Origin: Thermohalobaculum sp039030915
GTDB lineage: Bacteria > Pseudomonadota > Alphaproteobacteria > Rhodobacterales > Rhodobacteraceae
Assembly: GCA_039030915.1 (NCBI GenBank)
Contig: JBCCDG010000001.1
Coordinates: forward strand, 45,194 to 109,193
Reading direction: 5' to 3'
Length of the DNA: 64,000 nt
Shown here piece by piece: positions 52,750-60,179 of the stretch; positions within the stretch are counted from its first letter, which is position 1, and each line of letters opens with the position of its first letter. The notes beneath the pieces were generated by a model, which saw nothing but the letters and a program-made list of their open reading frames with translations, was not told the origin of the DNA and searched no databases. The position numbers were made by a program, and so were the translations under genes.

Positions 52750-53535
52750 ATGTCTCTCAGCGGAAAGGTCGCGGTGATTACCGGGTCTAATTCAGGAATT
52801 GGCCTCGGGGTTGCGGAGGAGCTTGCCAAGCGCGGCGCCAAGGTGGTGCTCAACTCGTTCACCGACAACGATGAGGACCATGCCCTCGCCAGGAAGATCG
52901 CGGACGAGACGGGCAGCGACGCGGCCTATGTGAAGGCCGACATGTCGAAGGGCGAGGAATGCCGCGCGCTCATAATGAAGGCCATCGAGCATTTCGGCGC
53001 CTGCGACATCCTCGTGAACAACGCCGGCATCCAGTACGTGGCCGGTATCGACGAGTTCCCGCCCGAGAAGTGGGACGCGATCATCGCCATCAACCTCTCC
53101 TCGGCATATCACACCACGGCCGCCGCCCTGCCCGCGATGCGCAAGGCCGGCTGGGGGCGGATCGTCAACATCGCCTCCGCCCACGGGCTCACCGCCTCGC
53201 CCTACAAGTCCGCCTATGTGGCGGCCAAGCACGGCGTCGTCGGTCTCTCCAAGGTCGTGGCGCTGGAGACGGCGGAGGAGCCGATCACCTGCAACGCGGT
53301 CTGCCCCGGCTACGTGCTGACCCCGCTTGTCGAAGAGCAGATCCCCGACACAATGAAGAAGTATGACATGGATCGCGAGACGGTGATCCGCGAGGTGCTG
53401 CTCGACCGTCAGCCCTCCAAGGAGTTCGCGACAACTGCCCAGCTCGGCGGCACGGTCGCCTTCCTGTGCTCGGACGATGCAACGCAGATCACGGGCACCA
53501 CGATTTCCGTCGACGGCGGCTGGACGGCGCTCTGA
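52750..53535 (+). CDS. bdhA: 3-hydroxybutyrate dehydrogenase
   Basis: A short-chain dehydrogenase that interconverts 3-hydroxybutyrate and acetoacetate, in polyhydroxybutyrate turnover. The 261-residue protein has the cofactor motif TGSNSGIGLG, NNAGIQYV and the catalytic Ser143, Tyr156 and Lys160 (SAYVAAKHG), with the family end PTISVDGGWTAL-like (TTISVDGGWTAL). ATG 52750 is preferred over one 12 codons upstream. Single gene followed by hairpins at 53539-53576. Confidence 0.94.
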   Translation: MSLSGKVAVITGSNSGIGLGVAEELAKRGAKVVLNSFTDNDEDHALARKIADETGSDAAYVKADMSKGEECRALIMKAIEHFGACDILVNNAGIQYVAGIDEFPPEKWDAIIAINLSSAYHTTAAALPAMRKAGWGRIVNIASAHGLTASPYKSAYVAAKHGVVGLSKVVALETAEEPITCNAVCPGYVLTPLVEEQIPDTMKKYDMDRETVIREVLLDRQPSKEFATTAQLGGTVAFLCSDDATQITGTTISVDGGWTAL

Positions 53536-53538
53536 TCG

Positions 53539-53576
53539 AAGGGCCGAAGCCCTTTCGTGGGTGCGCCGTGGCGCAC
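53539..53576 (+). terminator. Tandem hairpins after bdhA
   Basis: AAGGGC-CGAA-GCCCTT followed by TCG, and a second hairpin GTGCGCC-GT-GGCGCAC (53561-53576). Probable end of the bdhA transcript, although the T-run is short; the second could also be a binding site. Confidence 0.4.
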
Positions 53577-53671
53577 TCACTCATATTTCATGAATCTGCA
53601 TTCGGCCCTTGCAAGATTTTCCATGATCGCCCATCATTCATGCATAGGCAGCAAGAACTGGAGAAAGCGCC

Positions 53672-54040
53672 GTGCACACCAATGAAGTTCTCGCAGCGCT
53701 GAGTGCTCTGGGCCATCCCCGGCGGCTGGAAGCCTTCAGGCTGCTCGTCACGATGGGTGAGCAGGGTCTCCTCGCGGGCGAGGTGGCGGACCGGCTCCAG
53801 GCCAAGCAGAACACCATGTCGACCAATCTCTCGGTACTTCTGAGGGCGGGCCTCGTTCGGGCCGTGCGCGAGGGCCGCGGCGTCCGTTACAGCGCCAATA
53901 TGGACACCTTCGCGCGAATGCTGCAGTTCCTGATCACGGACTGCTGCAGCGGCAACCCCAAGAGCCATCGCGTGCTCACCGAGCTCGTCGCGACGCCGCA
54001 GGTCGAACGCAACGGGATGCCGAACCCCGCGCACGCCTGA
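53672..54040 (+). CDS. ArsR-family transcriptional regulator
   Basis: A 122-residue winged-helix repressor with ALGHPRRLEAFRLLV and the recognition region AKQNTMSTNLSVLLRAGLV. At the C-terminal end, DCCSGNPKSHR (Cys91, Cys92) resembles the arsenite site DCCxGxPxxC of some ArsR, but the third Cys is absent. GTG 53672 follows GGAGA. The upstream region has TTCATGAA (53587 onward) and ATTCATGCAT (53636 onward) which may be self-binding sites. No arsenic genes are next to it. Confidence 0.85.
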   Translation: MHTNEVLAALSALGHPRRLEAFRLLVTMGEQGLLAGEVADRLQAKQNTMSTNLSVLLRAGLVRAVREGRGVRYSANMDTFARMLQFLITDCCSGNPKSHRVLTELVATPQVERNGMPNPAHA

Positions 54041-54087
54041 GCGCGCTGCGCCCAAGGGCCGGCCCCAGCAAGAATGGGGGCGGCCCG

Positions 54088-55767
54088 GTGCAGGACGGGG
54101 CAGAGGAAAAGTCGGAAGGTATCGAGCGCCAGGAGGGCGAGAGCCTCTTCGACGCGGGCTCCCCGTTACCCTGCCCCCATTCCTTCAACATCGCCGCCCA
54201 TGTGCTCGCGCCAGCGGCGCGCATGCCGGACAAGACCGCGCTCATGGTCCTGGCCGATGGTGAGGGCGGTGTCGCCGAGACATGGACCTACGGCGCGCTG
54301 GATCGGCGCATCCGGAGCACGGCAGCGGCGTTCCGCCGGGCCGGGCTACAGCCTGGCGACCGGGTGGCGCTGAGGCTCGCCAACAGTTCAACCTTTCCCA
54401 TCGTCTTCTTCGCGACCATCGCGGCGGGCGGCATCGCCGTGCCCACGGCGCCGGTCCTCACGCCATCCGAGCTCGGTCCTCTCATCGCCCGCATCGCGCC
54501 GCGCTTCGTCGTGCATGGCGAGAGGCTCGCGGCAGCGCTCCCCGACGGTGTGGCGAAGATCGGTCCGGGCGCGCTGTCCGAATTTGCGACTGAGCCGCCG
54601 GGCGAGATCGTCGAGACGGCGGCGGATGATCCGGCCTTCCTCATCTTCACCTCCGGCACCTCAGGCACGCCGCGGGGGGTGCTGCACGCCCAGCGCTCGG
54701 CCTGGGCGCGGCGGATGATGTGGTCGGGCTGGTACGGGCTCGGCCCGGATGACCGGATGCTCCATGCGGGTGCCTTCAATTGGACCTACACGCTCGGTGC
54801 GGGGTTGACGGACCCATGGGCCGCGGGCGCGACGGCGCTGGTCTATGCGGGGCCTCGCGATCCCGGCATCTGGCGCAGGCTGGTCGCGGCGCATGGGGCG
54901 AGCATCTTCTGCGCCGTGCCCGGCGTCTATCGCCAGGCGCTGAAGGCCGCGGAGGGCGACGAGGACGGGCTGAGGCGGGATCTCGCGAGCCTGCGCCACG
55001 GGCTGACGGCCGGGGAGCGCATGCCCGGCCCGCTGGCCGACGCCTGGAGAGCCGCCACGGGCAAGGCACTGCACGAGGCGCTCGGCATGACCGAATGTTC
55101 GACCTTCGTATCCGGCTCACCGGACCGCCCCGCGCCGCCGGGGACCGCGGGCTTTCCCCAGCCGGGCCGCCGTGTCGCTATCCTGCCCGAGGAATTGCCG
55201 GACGGGCCCGCGTCCGAGCGCGAGGACGGCAAGGCGATGCCGCGCCCTGTTCCCCGCGGCACGCCGGGGGTCCTCGCCGTCTCGCGCCGCGACCCCGGGC
55301 TGATGCTCGGCTACTGGCAGGACGCGGCGGCGACGGCAGCCGCCTTTCGCGGGGAGTGGTTCCTGACGGGCGACCGGGCAGTCATGTCGGCAGAGGGCGC
55401 CATCACGCATCTGGGCCGGGCGGACGACGTGATGAACGCGCTCGGCTACCGTGTTAGCCCACAGGAGGTCGAGGAGGCGCTGGTCAGCCATCCCGGCGTC
55501 GCGGAAGTTGCCGTAGCGGAGCTCCCCGTCCGCGACGACCTCACCCTCATCGCGGCCTTCGTTTTGCCCGACGGCCCGATGCCGGACGAGGCCGCACTGT
55601 CGGCGCATGCCGAGGCTCGCCTCGCCCCCTACAAGCGCCCCCGCCTCTGGATCCCCGTGGAAGCCCTGCCCCGCACCGCGAACGGCAAACTGATCCGCAA
55701 ACGCCTTGTGGAGACACACCGGCGCGACCGCAGCGGGGATGCCGATACCGCGTCACAGCCTGGGTGA
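54088..55767 (+). CDS. Adenylate-forming acyl/aryl-CoA ligase
   Basis: A 559-residue member of the ANL superfamily activating a carboxylic acid to acyl-AMP, then to CoA thioester. Phosphate loop: IFTSGTSGTPRGVLHAQ (with Arg where Lys is common). A5: GMTECSTFVSG. A7/A8: WFLTGDRA, HLGRADDVMNALGYRVSP. Catalytic Lys in A10: RTANGKLIRKRL. The substrate (aliphatic or aromatic) is not evident. GTG 54088; 47 bp after the ArsR gene, which may control it. Confidence 0.85.
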   Translation: MQDGAEEKSEGIERQEGESLFDAGSPLPCPHSFNIAAHVLAPAARMPDKTALMVLADGEGGVAETWTYGALDRRIRSTAAAFRRAGLQPGDRVALRLANSSTFPIVFFATIAAGGIAVPTAPVLTPSELGPLIARIAPRFVVHGERLAAALPDGVAKIGPGALSEFATEPPGEIVETAADDPAFLIFTSGTSGTPRGVLHAQRSAWARRMMWSGWYGLGPDDRMLHAGAFNWTYTLGAGLTDPWAAGATALVYAGPRDPGIWRRLVAAHGASIFCAVPGVYRQALKAAEGDEDGLRRDLASLRHGLTAGERMPGPLADAWRAATGKALHEALGMTECSTFVSGSPDRPAPPGTAGFPQPGRRVAILPEELPDGPASEREDGKAMPRPVPRGTPGVLAVSRRDPGLMLGYWQDAAATAAAFRGEWFLTGDRAVMSAEGAITHLGRADDVMNALGYRVSPQEVEEALVSHPGVAEVAVAELPVRDDLTLIAAFVLPDGPMPDEAALSAHAEARLAPYKRPRLWIPVEALPRTANGKLIRKRLVETHRRDRSGDADTASQPG

Positions 55768-56242
55768 GCGGTCCGCGCAAGACTGGCCGCTCTCGGTAGC
55801 GGGGCGTGCGCGCGGTATTCTGCTGCGGCAACCGACCCCAAACAATCCCGTGCCCGCGCCCACCCACGTCAGCGTAGGATGGCGCACGTGAACATTCAAA
55901 GAACAGCGTGCTTGGGATGGGCGATCTGGCATGCGTCGTGCAATACCCGGGCCTTCTTGAAGCAGCTTCGAAATGTTGTGGTCGCGCTCCGTTGCCGAGA
56001 TCGCGCCATTGCAGCCTTCGAAGTGGCGTCGTTGCCGGATGGAGGAGATGTATCGATCGAGCGGTCGGGGACACCTGCCGCCGTCGCTACGAGGGCTGGC
56101 GGCCGGCGCATCTCGGCGACGGATCCTCAATGGGCGCGAAGCCGCGCGGCGGATCGGCGCGGTGCGGGGTGCCCACGCCGGGGCCCGCTGTTCTGGTCAT
56201 GCCGCTGGGCCACGCTCACGCCTTGGTGAAGGGGTTTCGCCA
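55768..56242. other. Gene-free interval before the FrnE-like gene
   Basis: About 475 bp. All six frames contain ORF fragments, but none has a ribosome site, a recognised motif or normal codon use, so I support no gene here. There is a short hairpin (GAGCGG/CCGCTC) just after the ligase stop. Confidence 0.45.
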
Positions 56243-56269
56243 ATGGCATGCAGGGCTTATCTCGTGCGC

Positions 56270-56926
56270 ATGATAACGCTCGACATCATCTCCGACCCGA
56301 TCTGTCCGTGGTGCTATATCGGCAAGACACGGCTCGACCGCGCGATCGCGGAAACTGGTCACAACCCTTTCATGCCCCGTTGGCGCATGTTTCGGCTGAA
56401 CCCCGACATGCCGGCCGAGGGCATGGACCGGCGCCAGTATCTCGAGGCGAAGTTCGGCGGAGCGGAGGGGGCTGCCCGCGTCTACGGCGCCATTGCGGAG
56501 GCTGCGAAGGGCGACGGGCTGGACGTCGATCTCGACGCCATCGCCCGCACGCCACAGACGCTCGATGCCCATCGCCTGATACGCTGGGCGGGCGAAGCGG
56601 GTGCGGGCGACGCGGTGGTGATGGCGCTCTTCGACCGTTACTTCCGGCGTGGCGAGGACATCTCCGATCGCGAGCTGCTGATCGATGTCGCGATCGAGGC
56701 GGGCATGGACCCGGAGGTCGTTGGACGACTGCTCGACGGCGATGCGGATCGCGCCGCGCTCGAGGAGGAGGAGAAGGCGGCGCGCGAGATGGGCGTGACC
56801 GGCGTCCCCTGCTTCATCGTCCAGGGCAAATACGTCGTCCAGGGCGCGCAGGACAGCGCGACATGGCGACGTGTGATCGACGAGATCGCCGGCGTCACGG
56901 GCACGGAAAGCACCGCCAACGCCTGA
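56270..56926 (+). CDS. DsbA-family oxidoreductase, FrnE-like
   Basis: A 218-residue cytoplasmic thioredoxin-fold protein of the FrnE type. The active-site CPWC is at residues 12-15 (SDPICPWCYIGKTRL), with a helical insertion and a cis-Pro loop GVTGVPCFIV near residue 180. It probably exchanges disulfides or isomerises bonds under oxidative stress. ATG 56270 matches the family start; ATG 56243 with a better ribosome site is an alternative. Confidence 0.9.
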   Translation: MITLDIISDPICPWCYIGKTRLDRAIAETGHNPFMPRWRMFRLNPDMPAEGMDRRQYLEAKFGGAEGAARVYGAIAEAAKGDGLDVDLDAIARTPQTLDAHRLIRWAGEAGAGDAVVMALFDRYFRRGEDISDRELLIDVAIEAGMDPEVVGRLLDGDADRAALEEEEKAAREMGVTGVPCFIVQGKYVVQGAQDSATWRRVIDEIAGVTGTESTANA

Positions 56927-56952
56927 GGCGCAGCACTGAAGGGAGAGACGGC

Positions 56953-57444
56953 ATGAACATGCTGATCGAGACGCTTTCGAAAGTTTCGAGCCACCCTATC
57001 GCCTGGCTCTGCGTGGCGGCGGTGGCTTCGATGGCGCTCCTGTCGGTCGTCCATTTCGCCATGTGCCCCTTCGTGAAGGGGCGCTATGACCCAGACGAGA
57101 AGCGAGCGCTTCGTCATCTCGACCGGCCGGTGATCGCTGGGCCGCGCTACTTCCTGGTGATGACGAGCGGGATCCTCTCGATGATCGCGGGGCTCTGGAT
57201 GATCGCGACCGAGACGCATCCGCTGATCGCCTTCTTCATCGTGGCCGCCGGTATCTGCATCGTGCAGATCGCGCCGCTCAGGCTGCGTCTGCACGAGGCT
57301 TACGATCGCGTGGTGGCGGCGGATCGCGAGAGCGCGGAGGCGGGAGAGGTTGCCCGCGCCCGGCTCAAAGGCCTGCATTACGTGAACATCGCCATGAGTA
57401 CGGCCATCGCGATGCTGCTGGCGCTGGCGCTCCTAACGTTCTGA
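56953..57444 (+). CDS. Four-span membrane protein, 163 aa, unknown
   Basis: Hydrophobic segments are at about residues 15-37 (HPIAWLCVAAVASMALLSVV), 68-85, 90-108 and 142-162, with a charged loop at 110-135. I do not recognise the family. GGGAGAGACGGC precedes ATG 56953. It starts 26 bp after the FrnE-like gene and may be cotranscribed; it is convergent with the next gene. Confidence 0.7.
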   Translation: MNMLIETLSKVSSHPIAWLCVAAVASMALLSVVHFAMCPFVKGRYDPDEKRALRHLDRPVIAGPRYFLVMTSGILSMIAGLWMIATETHPLIAFFIVAAGICIVQIAPLRLRLHEAYDRVVAADRESAEAGEVARARLKGLHYVNIAMSTAIAMLLALALLTF

Positions 57445-57487
57445 TCCGAACCGGCCAGATCCGGGCGGATAGCCGGCGGCGCCTGCG

Positions 57488-58477
57488 TCACGCCGCCTGC
57501 AGCCCGTCACGCCCGTGCGGCACCTCCAGATCCAGGGCGGGGCCGACGGGCACGATCCGCGTCGGGTTCACCGTCTCGTGGCTGGCGTAATAGTGGTGCT
57601 TGATGTGGTCGAGCCGCGTCCGCTCCTTCACGCCCGGCCACTGGTAGAGCTCACGCGTCAGCCCAGACAGCGCCGGGTAATCCGCGATCCGCCGGATGTT
57701 GCACTTGAAGTGGCCCACATAGACGGGATCGAACCGAATGAGCGTGGTCCAAAGCCGCCAATCCGCCTCCGTGATCTGCCCGCCCATCAGATAGCGCCGC
57801 GTCGAGAGCCGCTCCTCAAGCCAGTCCAGCGTCTCGAAGAGCGGGATCACCGCCTTCTCATAGGCCTCCTGCGTGGTCGCGAAGCCGGACTTGTAGACTC
57901 CGTTGTTGACCGTGTCGTAGACGCGCGCATTCACCTCCTCGATCTCCTCGCGAAGCGGCTCGGGATGGAAGTCGAGCGTGTTGCCGGTTAGCCCGTCGAA
58001 GGCGCTGTTGAACATGCGGATGATCTCGGCGCTCTCGTTCGAGACGATGGTGCCGCGCTTCTTGTCCCAGAGTATCGGCACCGTGACCCGCCCCGTCATC
58101 TCGGGCTCCGCCTCCAGATAGACCTCGCGCAGGAAGCGCCTGCCCATCAGCGTGTCCCCCGTCGCACCGTCCCAGTCGTCCTCGAAGGTCCAGCCATTCT
58201 CCCCCATGAAGGGATGCACTACGGAGAGCGAGATATGCTCATCGAGATCCTTCAGGTGGCGGAAGATGAGCGCCCGGTGCGCCCAGGGACAGGCATGGCT
58301 GATATAGAGGTGGTAGCGCCCGCTCTCCGCCTCGAAGCCGCCCTCGCCCGAGGGTCCCGGCGCGCCGTCGGCGGTAACCCAGTTGCGAAAGGCGCTTTCC
58401 TGGCGCTTGAACTCGCCCCCGCTCTTCTTGGTATCGTACCACTTGTCATGCCACTCGCCGTCGATGAGCAGTCCCAT
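57488..58477 (-). CDS. Glutathionyl-hydroquinone reductase (GST Xi, YqjG/ECM4-like)
   Basis: A 329-residue Xi-class glutathione transferase that reduces glutathionyl-hydroquinones. The catalytic Cys63 is in SHACPWAHRALI; other signatures are SLSVVHPFMGENGW, ESAEIIRMFNSAFD and VYKSGFATTQEAYEKAV. ATG 58477, with GGAGG upstream, is chosen over an upstream extension of 64 codons that has no such site. Confidence 0.93.
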   Translation of the reverse strand: MGLLIDGEWHDKWYDTKKSGGEFKRQESAFRNWVTADGAPGPSGEGGFEAESGRYHLYISHACPWAHRALIFRHLKDLDEHISLSVVHPFMGENGWTFEDDWDGATGDTLMGRRFLREVYLEAEPEMTGRVTVPILWDKKRGTIVSNESAEIIRMFNSAFDGLTGNTLDFHPEPLREEIEEVNARVYDTVNNGVYKSGFATTQEAYEKAVIPLFETLDWLEERLSTRRYLMGGQITEADWRLWTTLIRFDPVYVGHFKCNIRRIADYPALSGLTRELYQWPGVKERTRLDHIKHHYYASHETVNPTRIVPVGPALDLEVPHGRDGLQAA

Positions 58478-58613
58478 GATGTCCTCCTTGCCGGCCTCGA
58501 CGTGGAGGTAGGGCGCCCCGCGCAACTGCCGAGGTGACGGCGCTTCACGTCTCGGCCAAACTGCCTTTCTCTCAGCGCAATCATCGGTAGGCTGCGCTTG
58601 ATCCGCTAACGAC

Positions 58614-59786
58614 GTGAGCAATTTGATGACGCGATTTCTCGGTGCGCTGACAGCCCGGCTGATCGGCATTGCCGCACTGGCTTCAGCCTCGACGGCCTAT
58701 CTCGGCAACGAGCTGATCCTGCGCGGTTACGGCTTCAACTGGGATCAGTTTCGCGACGCGCTGATCCAGCTCAGCGCCATCGCAATCCTGGTGCCGGTCT
58801 TTCTGGTGCCCGCAGCGACACGCTGGCTCTTCCAGCGCCAGGCGATGCGGGAGTTCGTGCTGCCCCGCCTCGGGCCGCTCATGCTCATCCTCTTCGCCGG
58901 CATCGTTGCCGGATATCGAATGCCCTTCCACAGGGAATACTGGTTTGCGATCTGGGGCGTGCTCGGCGTCCTCTACTTCTTCTTCTTCGTCGCTCCCGGC
59001 CGCTACGCCCGGGCCGTGGCGGCGGATGCGGTGACGGAGGAACGTGATGATGTGGGCGCGACGGAGACGTGGGACAGTGTCGGCCGGCAGGGTCATGGCG
59101 CCGACTGGCGCGATCTCGACAGTCTGAAGCCCCGGCCCCTGCCGGAGCGACGCGACACCGCGCCCGCCGCCGGCAGAGCTGTAAAGCCGCGGCCTCACGC
59201 CCTTGCCTATCTGTGCCTTCTCCTCCTCGCCCTGGTGCTCCTGCTCGCGGGGCTCGGCCTCTGGGCCCTCGTGGCACCGCGTTTCATGCCGACGGCTGAG
59301 TGGGCTGCGCAGGTGGATCGGCTCGCCCTGCCGCTCGGGCTGGGCCTCTCGCTGCTCTTCGGCGTCGTCTTCACCGCCATGCCGCGGTTCTCGCGGCGTG
59401 CACCATGGCTCGTCAGACGATGCGGCCCCGTCTTCGGCCATCAGATCCGCTTTCTCGGCGCCACCGTGGCGGCGTTCCTTCTGCTCGCGCAGACAGTCGG
59501 CCCCGCACTTGCCGTCGGTGCGCCTCACCTTCACGCGCTGTTCCTCGCGAAAGACTACGGGACAAAGCCTGCCGAGATCGTTGTCGCCACGATTGAGGAG
59601 GCGCGGGAAGGCACGCTGACGCTCGCGCGCTGCCCCGGCTGGGCGGAAGTGCGTCGGCCTGGAGGCCCCAGCATTCCCGCCTGTTTGGGTGATGCAGGGG
59701 ACGGCAGCGGAACGTTTCTTCTCTCCGGCAACGCCACGTCGCTGGGCCTTCTCTATGACCGGGTGTCGGGTGCTTCAGGGTCGTGA
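58614..59786 (+). CDS. Hypothetical membrane protein, 390 aa
   Basis: Hydrophobic segments are at about residues 12-33, 50-70, 88-105, 110-128, then after a charged cytoplasmic linker (about 135-200) at 205-230, 245-265 and 285-305; the rest is a soluble C-terminal region with two Cys (ARCPGWAEV and IPACLGDAG). I do not recognise the family. GTG 58614 or ATG 58626 can be the start. Divergent from the hydroquinone reductase gene. Confidence 0.68.
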   Translation: MSNLMTRFLGALTARLIGIAALASASTAYLGNELILRGYGFNWDQFRDALIQLSAIAILVPVFLVPAATRWLFQRQAMREFVLPRLGPLMLILFAGIVAGYRMPFHREYWFAIWGVLGVLYFFFFVAPGRYARAVAADAVTEERDDVGATETWDSVGRQGHGADWRDLDSLKPRPLPERRDTAPAAGRAVKPRPHALAYLCLLLLALVLLLAGLGLWALVAPRFMPTAEWAAQVDRLALPLGLGLSLLFGVVFTAMPRFSRRAPWLVRRCGPVFGHQIRFLGATVAAFLLLAQTVGPALAVGAPHLHALFLAKDYGTKPAEIVVATIEEAREGTLTLARCPGWAEVRRPGGPSIPACLGDAGDGSGTFLLSGNATSLGLLYDRVSGASGS

Positions 59787-59789
59787 AAG

Positions 59790-59805
59790 CACGAAACATC
59801 GTGCA
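59790..59805. repeat. Short perfect hairpin after the 390-aa protein gene
   Basis: GCACGA-AACA-TCGTGC is a 6-bp perfect hairpin 4 bp past the stop codon. No T-run; possibly a weak terminator or binding site. Confidence 0.3.
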
Positions 59806-59906
59806 ACAGTGGGTGACAACCCCCAGCCTTTGTGCTACCTAAAATCACGTGGCGCGGGTTCGTGCGCCTCTTCATAGAAAATCGAAGCATAACCATGGAG
59901 GTTGGC

Positions 59907-60089
59907 ATGTTCGACGCCGATTGTGATCAGGCGGCCCACAAAGCTACCCCGAAGGCCGGCCGTGCGCCCGCCGTTCGTACCGACAAGTCAGGCCGTGAAA
60001 GCTGTGCCGCCCGCCGCTGGGTCGCCGCCCGCCGCGCAAGCCGCCACGCGCTGCCGCCGCTGAAGCTGCCCGCTTACCAGAGCGCCTGA
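59907..60089 (+). CDS. Small basic protein, 60 aa
   Basis: A 60-residue protein with an acidic first seven residues (MFDADCD) then a basic, Arg/Ala-rich body (SCAARRWVAARRASRHA) and a Pro/Leu tail. ATG 59907 with GGAGG five bases upstream is chosen. The region upstream is AT-rich with TAAAAT (59840-59845), and a strong terminator (60118-60156) follows, so it forms its own transcription unit. The composition suggests nucleic-acid binding. Family unknown. Confidence 0.6.
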   Translation: MFDADCDQAAHKATPKAGRAPAVRTDKSGRESCAARRWVAARRASRHALPPLKLPAYQSA

Positions 60090-60117
60090 CGCTCGCATCC
60101 CAGGAAGCGCGCCCCGA

Positions 60118-60156
60118 GGGCGGTGCAGGATTGGCCTGCACCGCCCTTTCTCTTTG
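60118..60156 (+). terminator. Rho-independent terminator after the 60-aa gene
   Basis: A 12-bp perfect stem GGGCGGTGCAGG/CCTGCACCGCCC with loop ATTGG followed by TTTCTCTTT on the plus strand, convergent with mfd. Confidence 0.88.
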
Positions 60157-60179
60157 CCGCGGATCGCCTTGCCGGCGCT

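Noticed and set aside
53561..53576. Palindrome GTGCGCC-GT-GGCGCAC as an ArsR operator
   Set aside because: It directly follows the bdhA stop and the first hairpin; transcription end is a simpler reading, and the ArsR upstream repeats are different.
54649..54690. Arg in place of Lys in the phosphate loop of the acyl-CoA ligase as a sign of inactivity
   Set aside because: TPRG occurs in functional ANL enzymes and the catalytic A10 Lys is present.
55753..56130. Minus-strand ORF that resembles transposase debris before the FrnE-like gene
   Set aside because: No motif, terminal repeat or target duplication was visible, and all frames there are similarly open.
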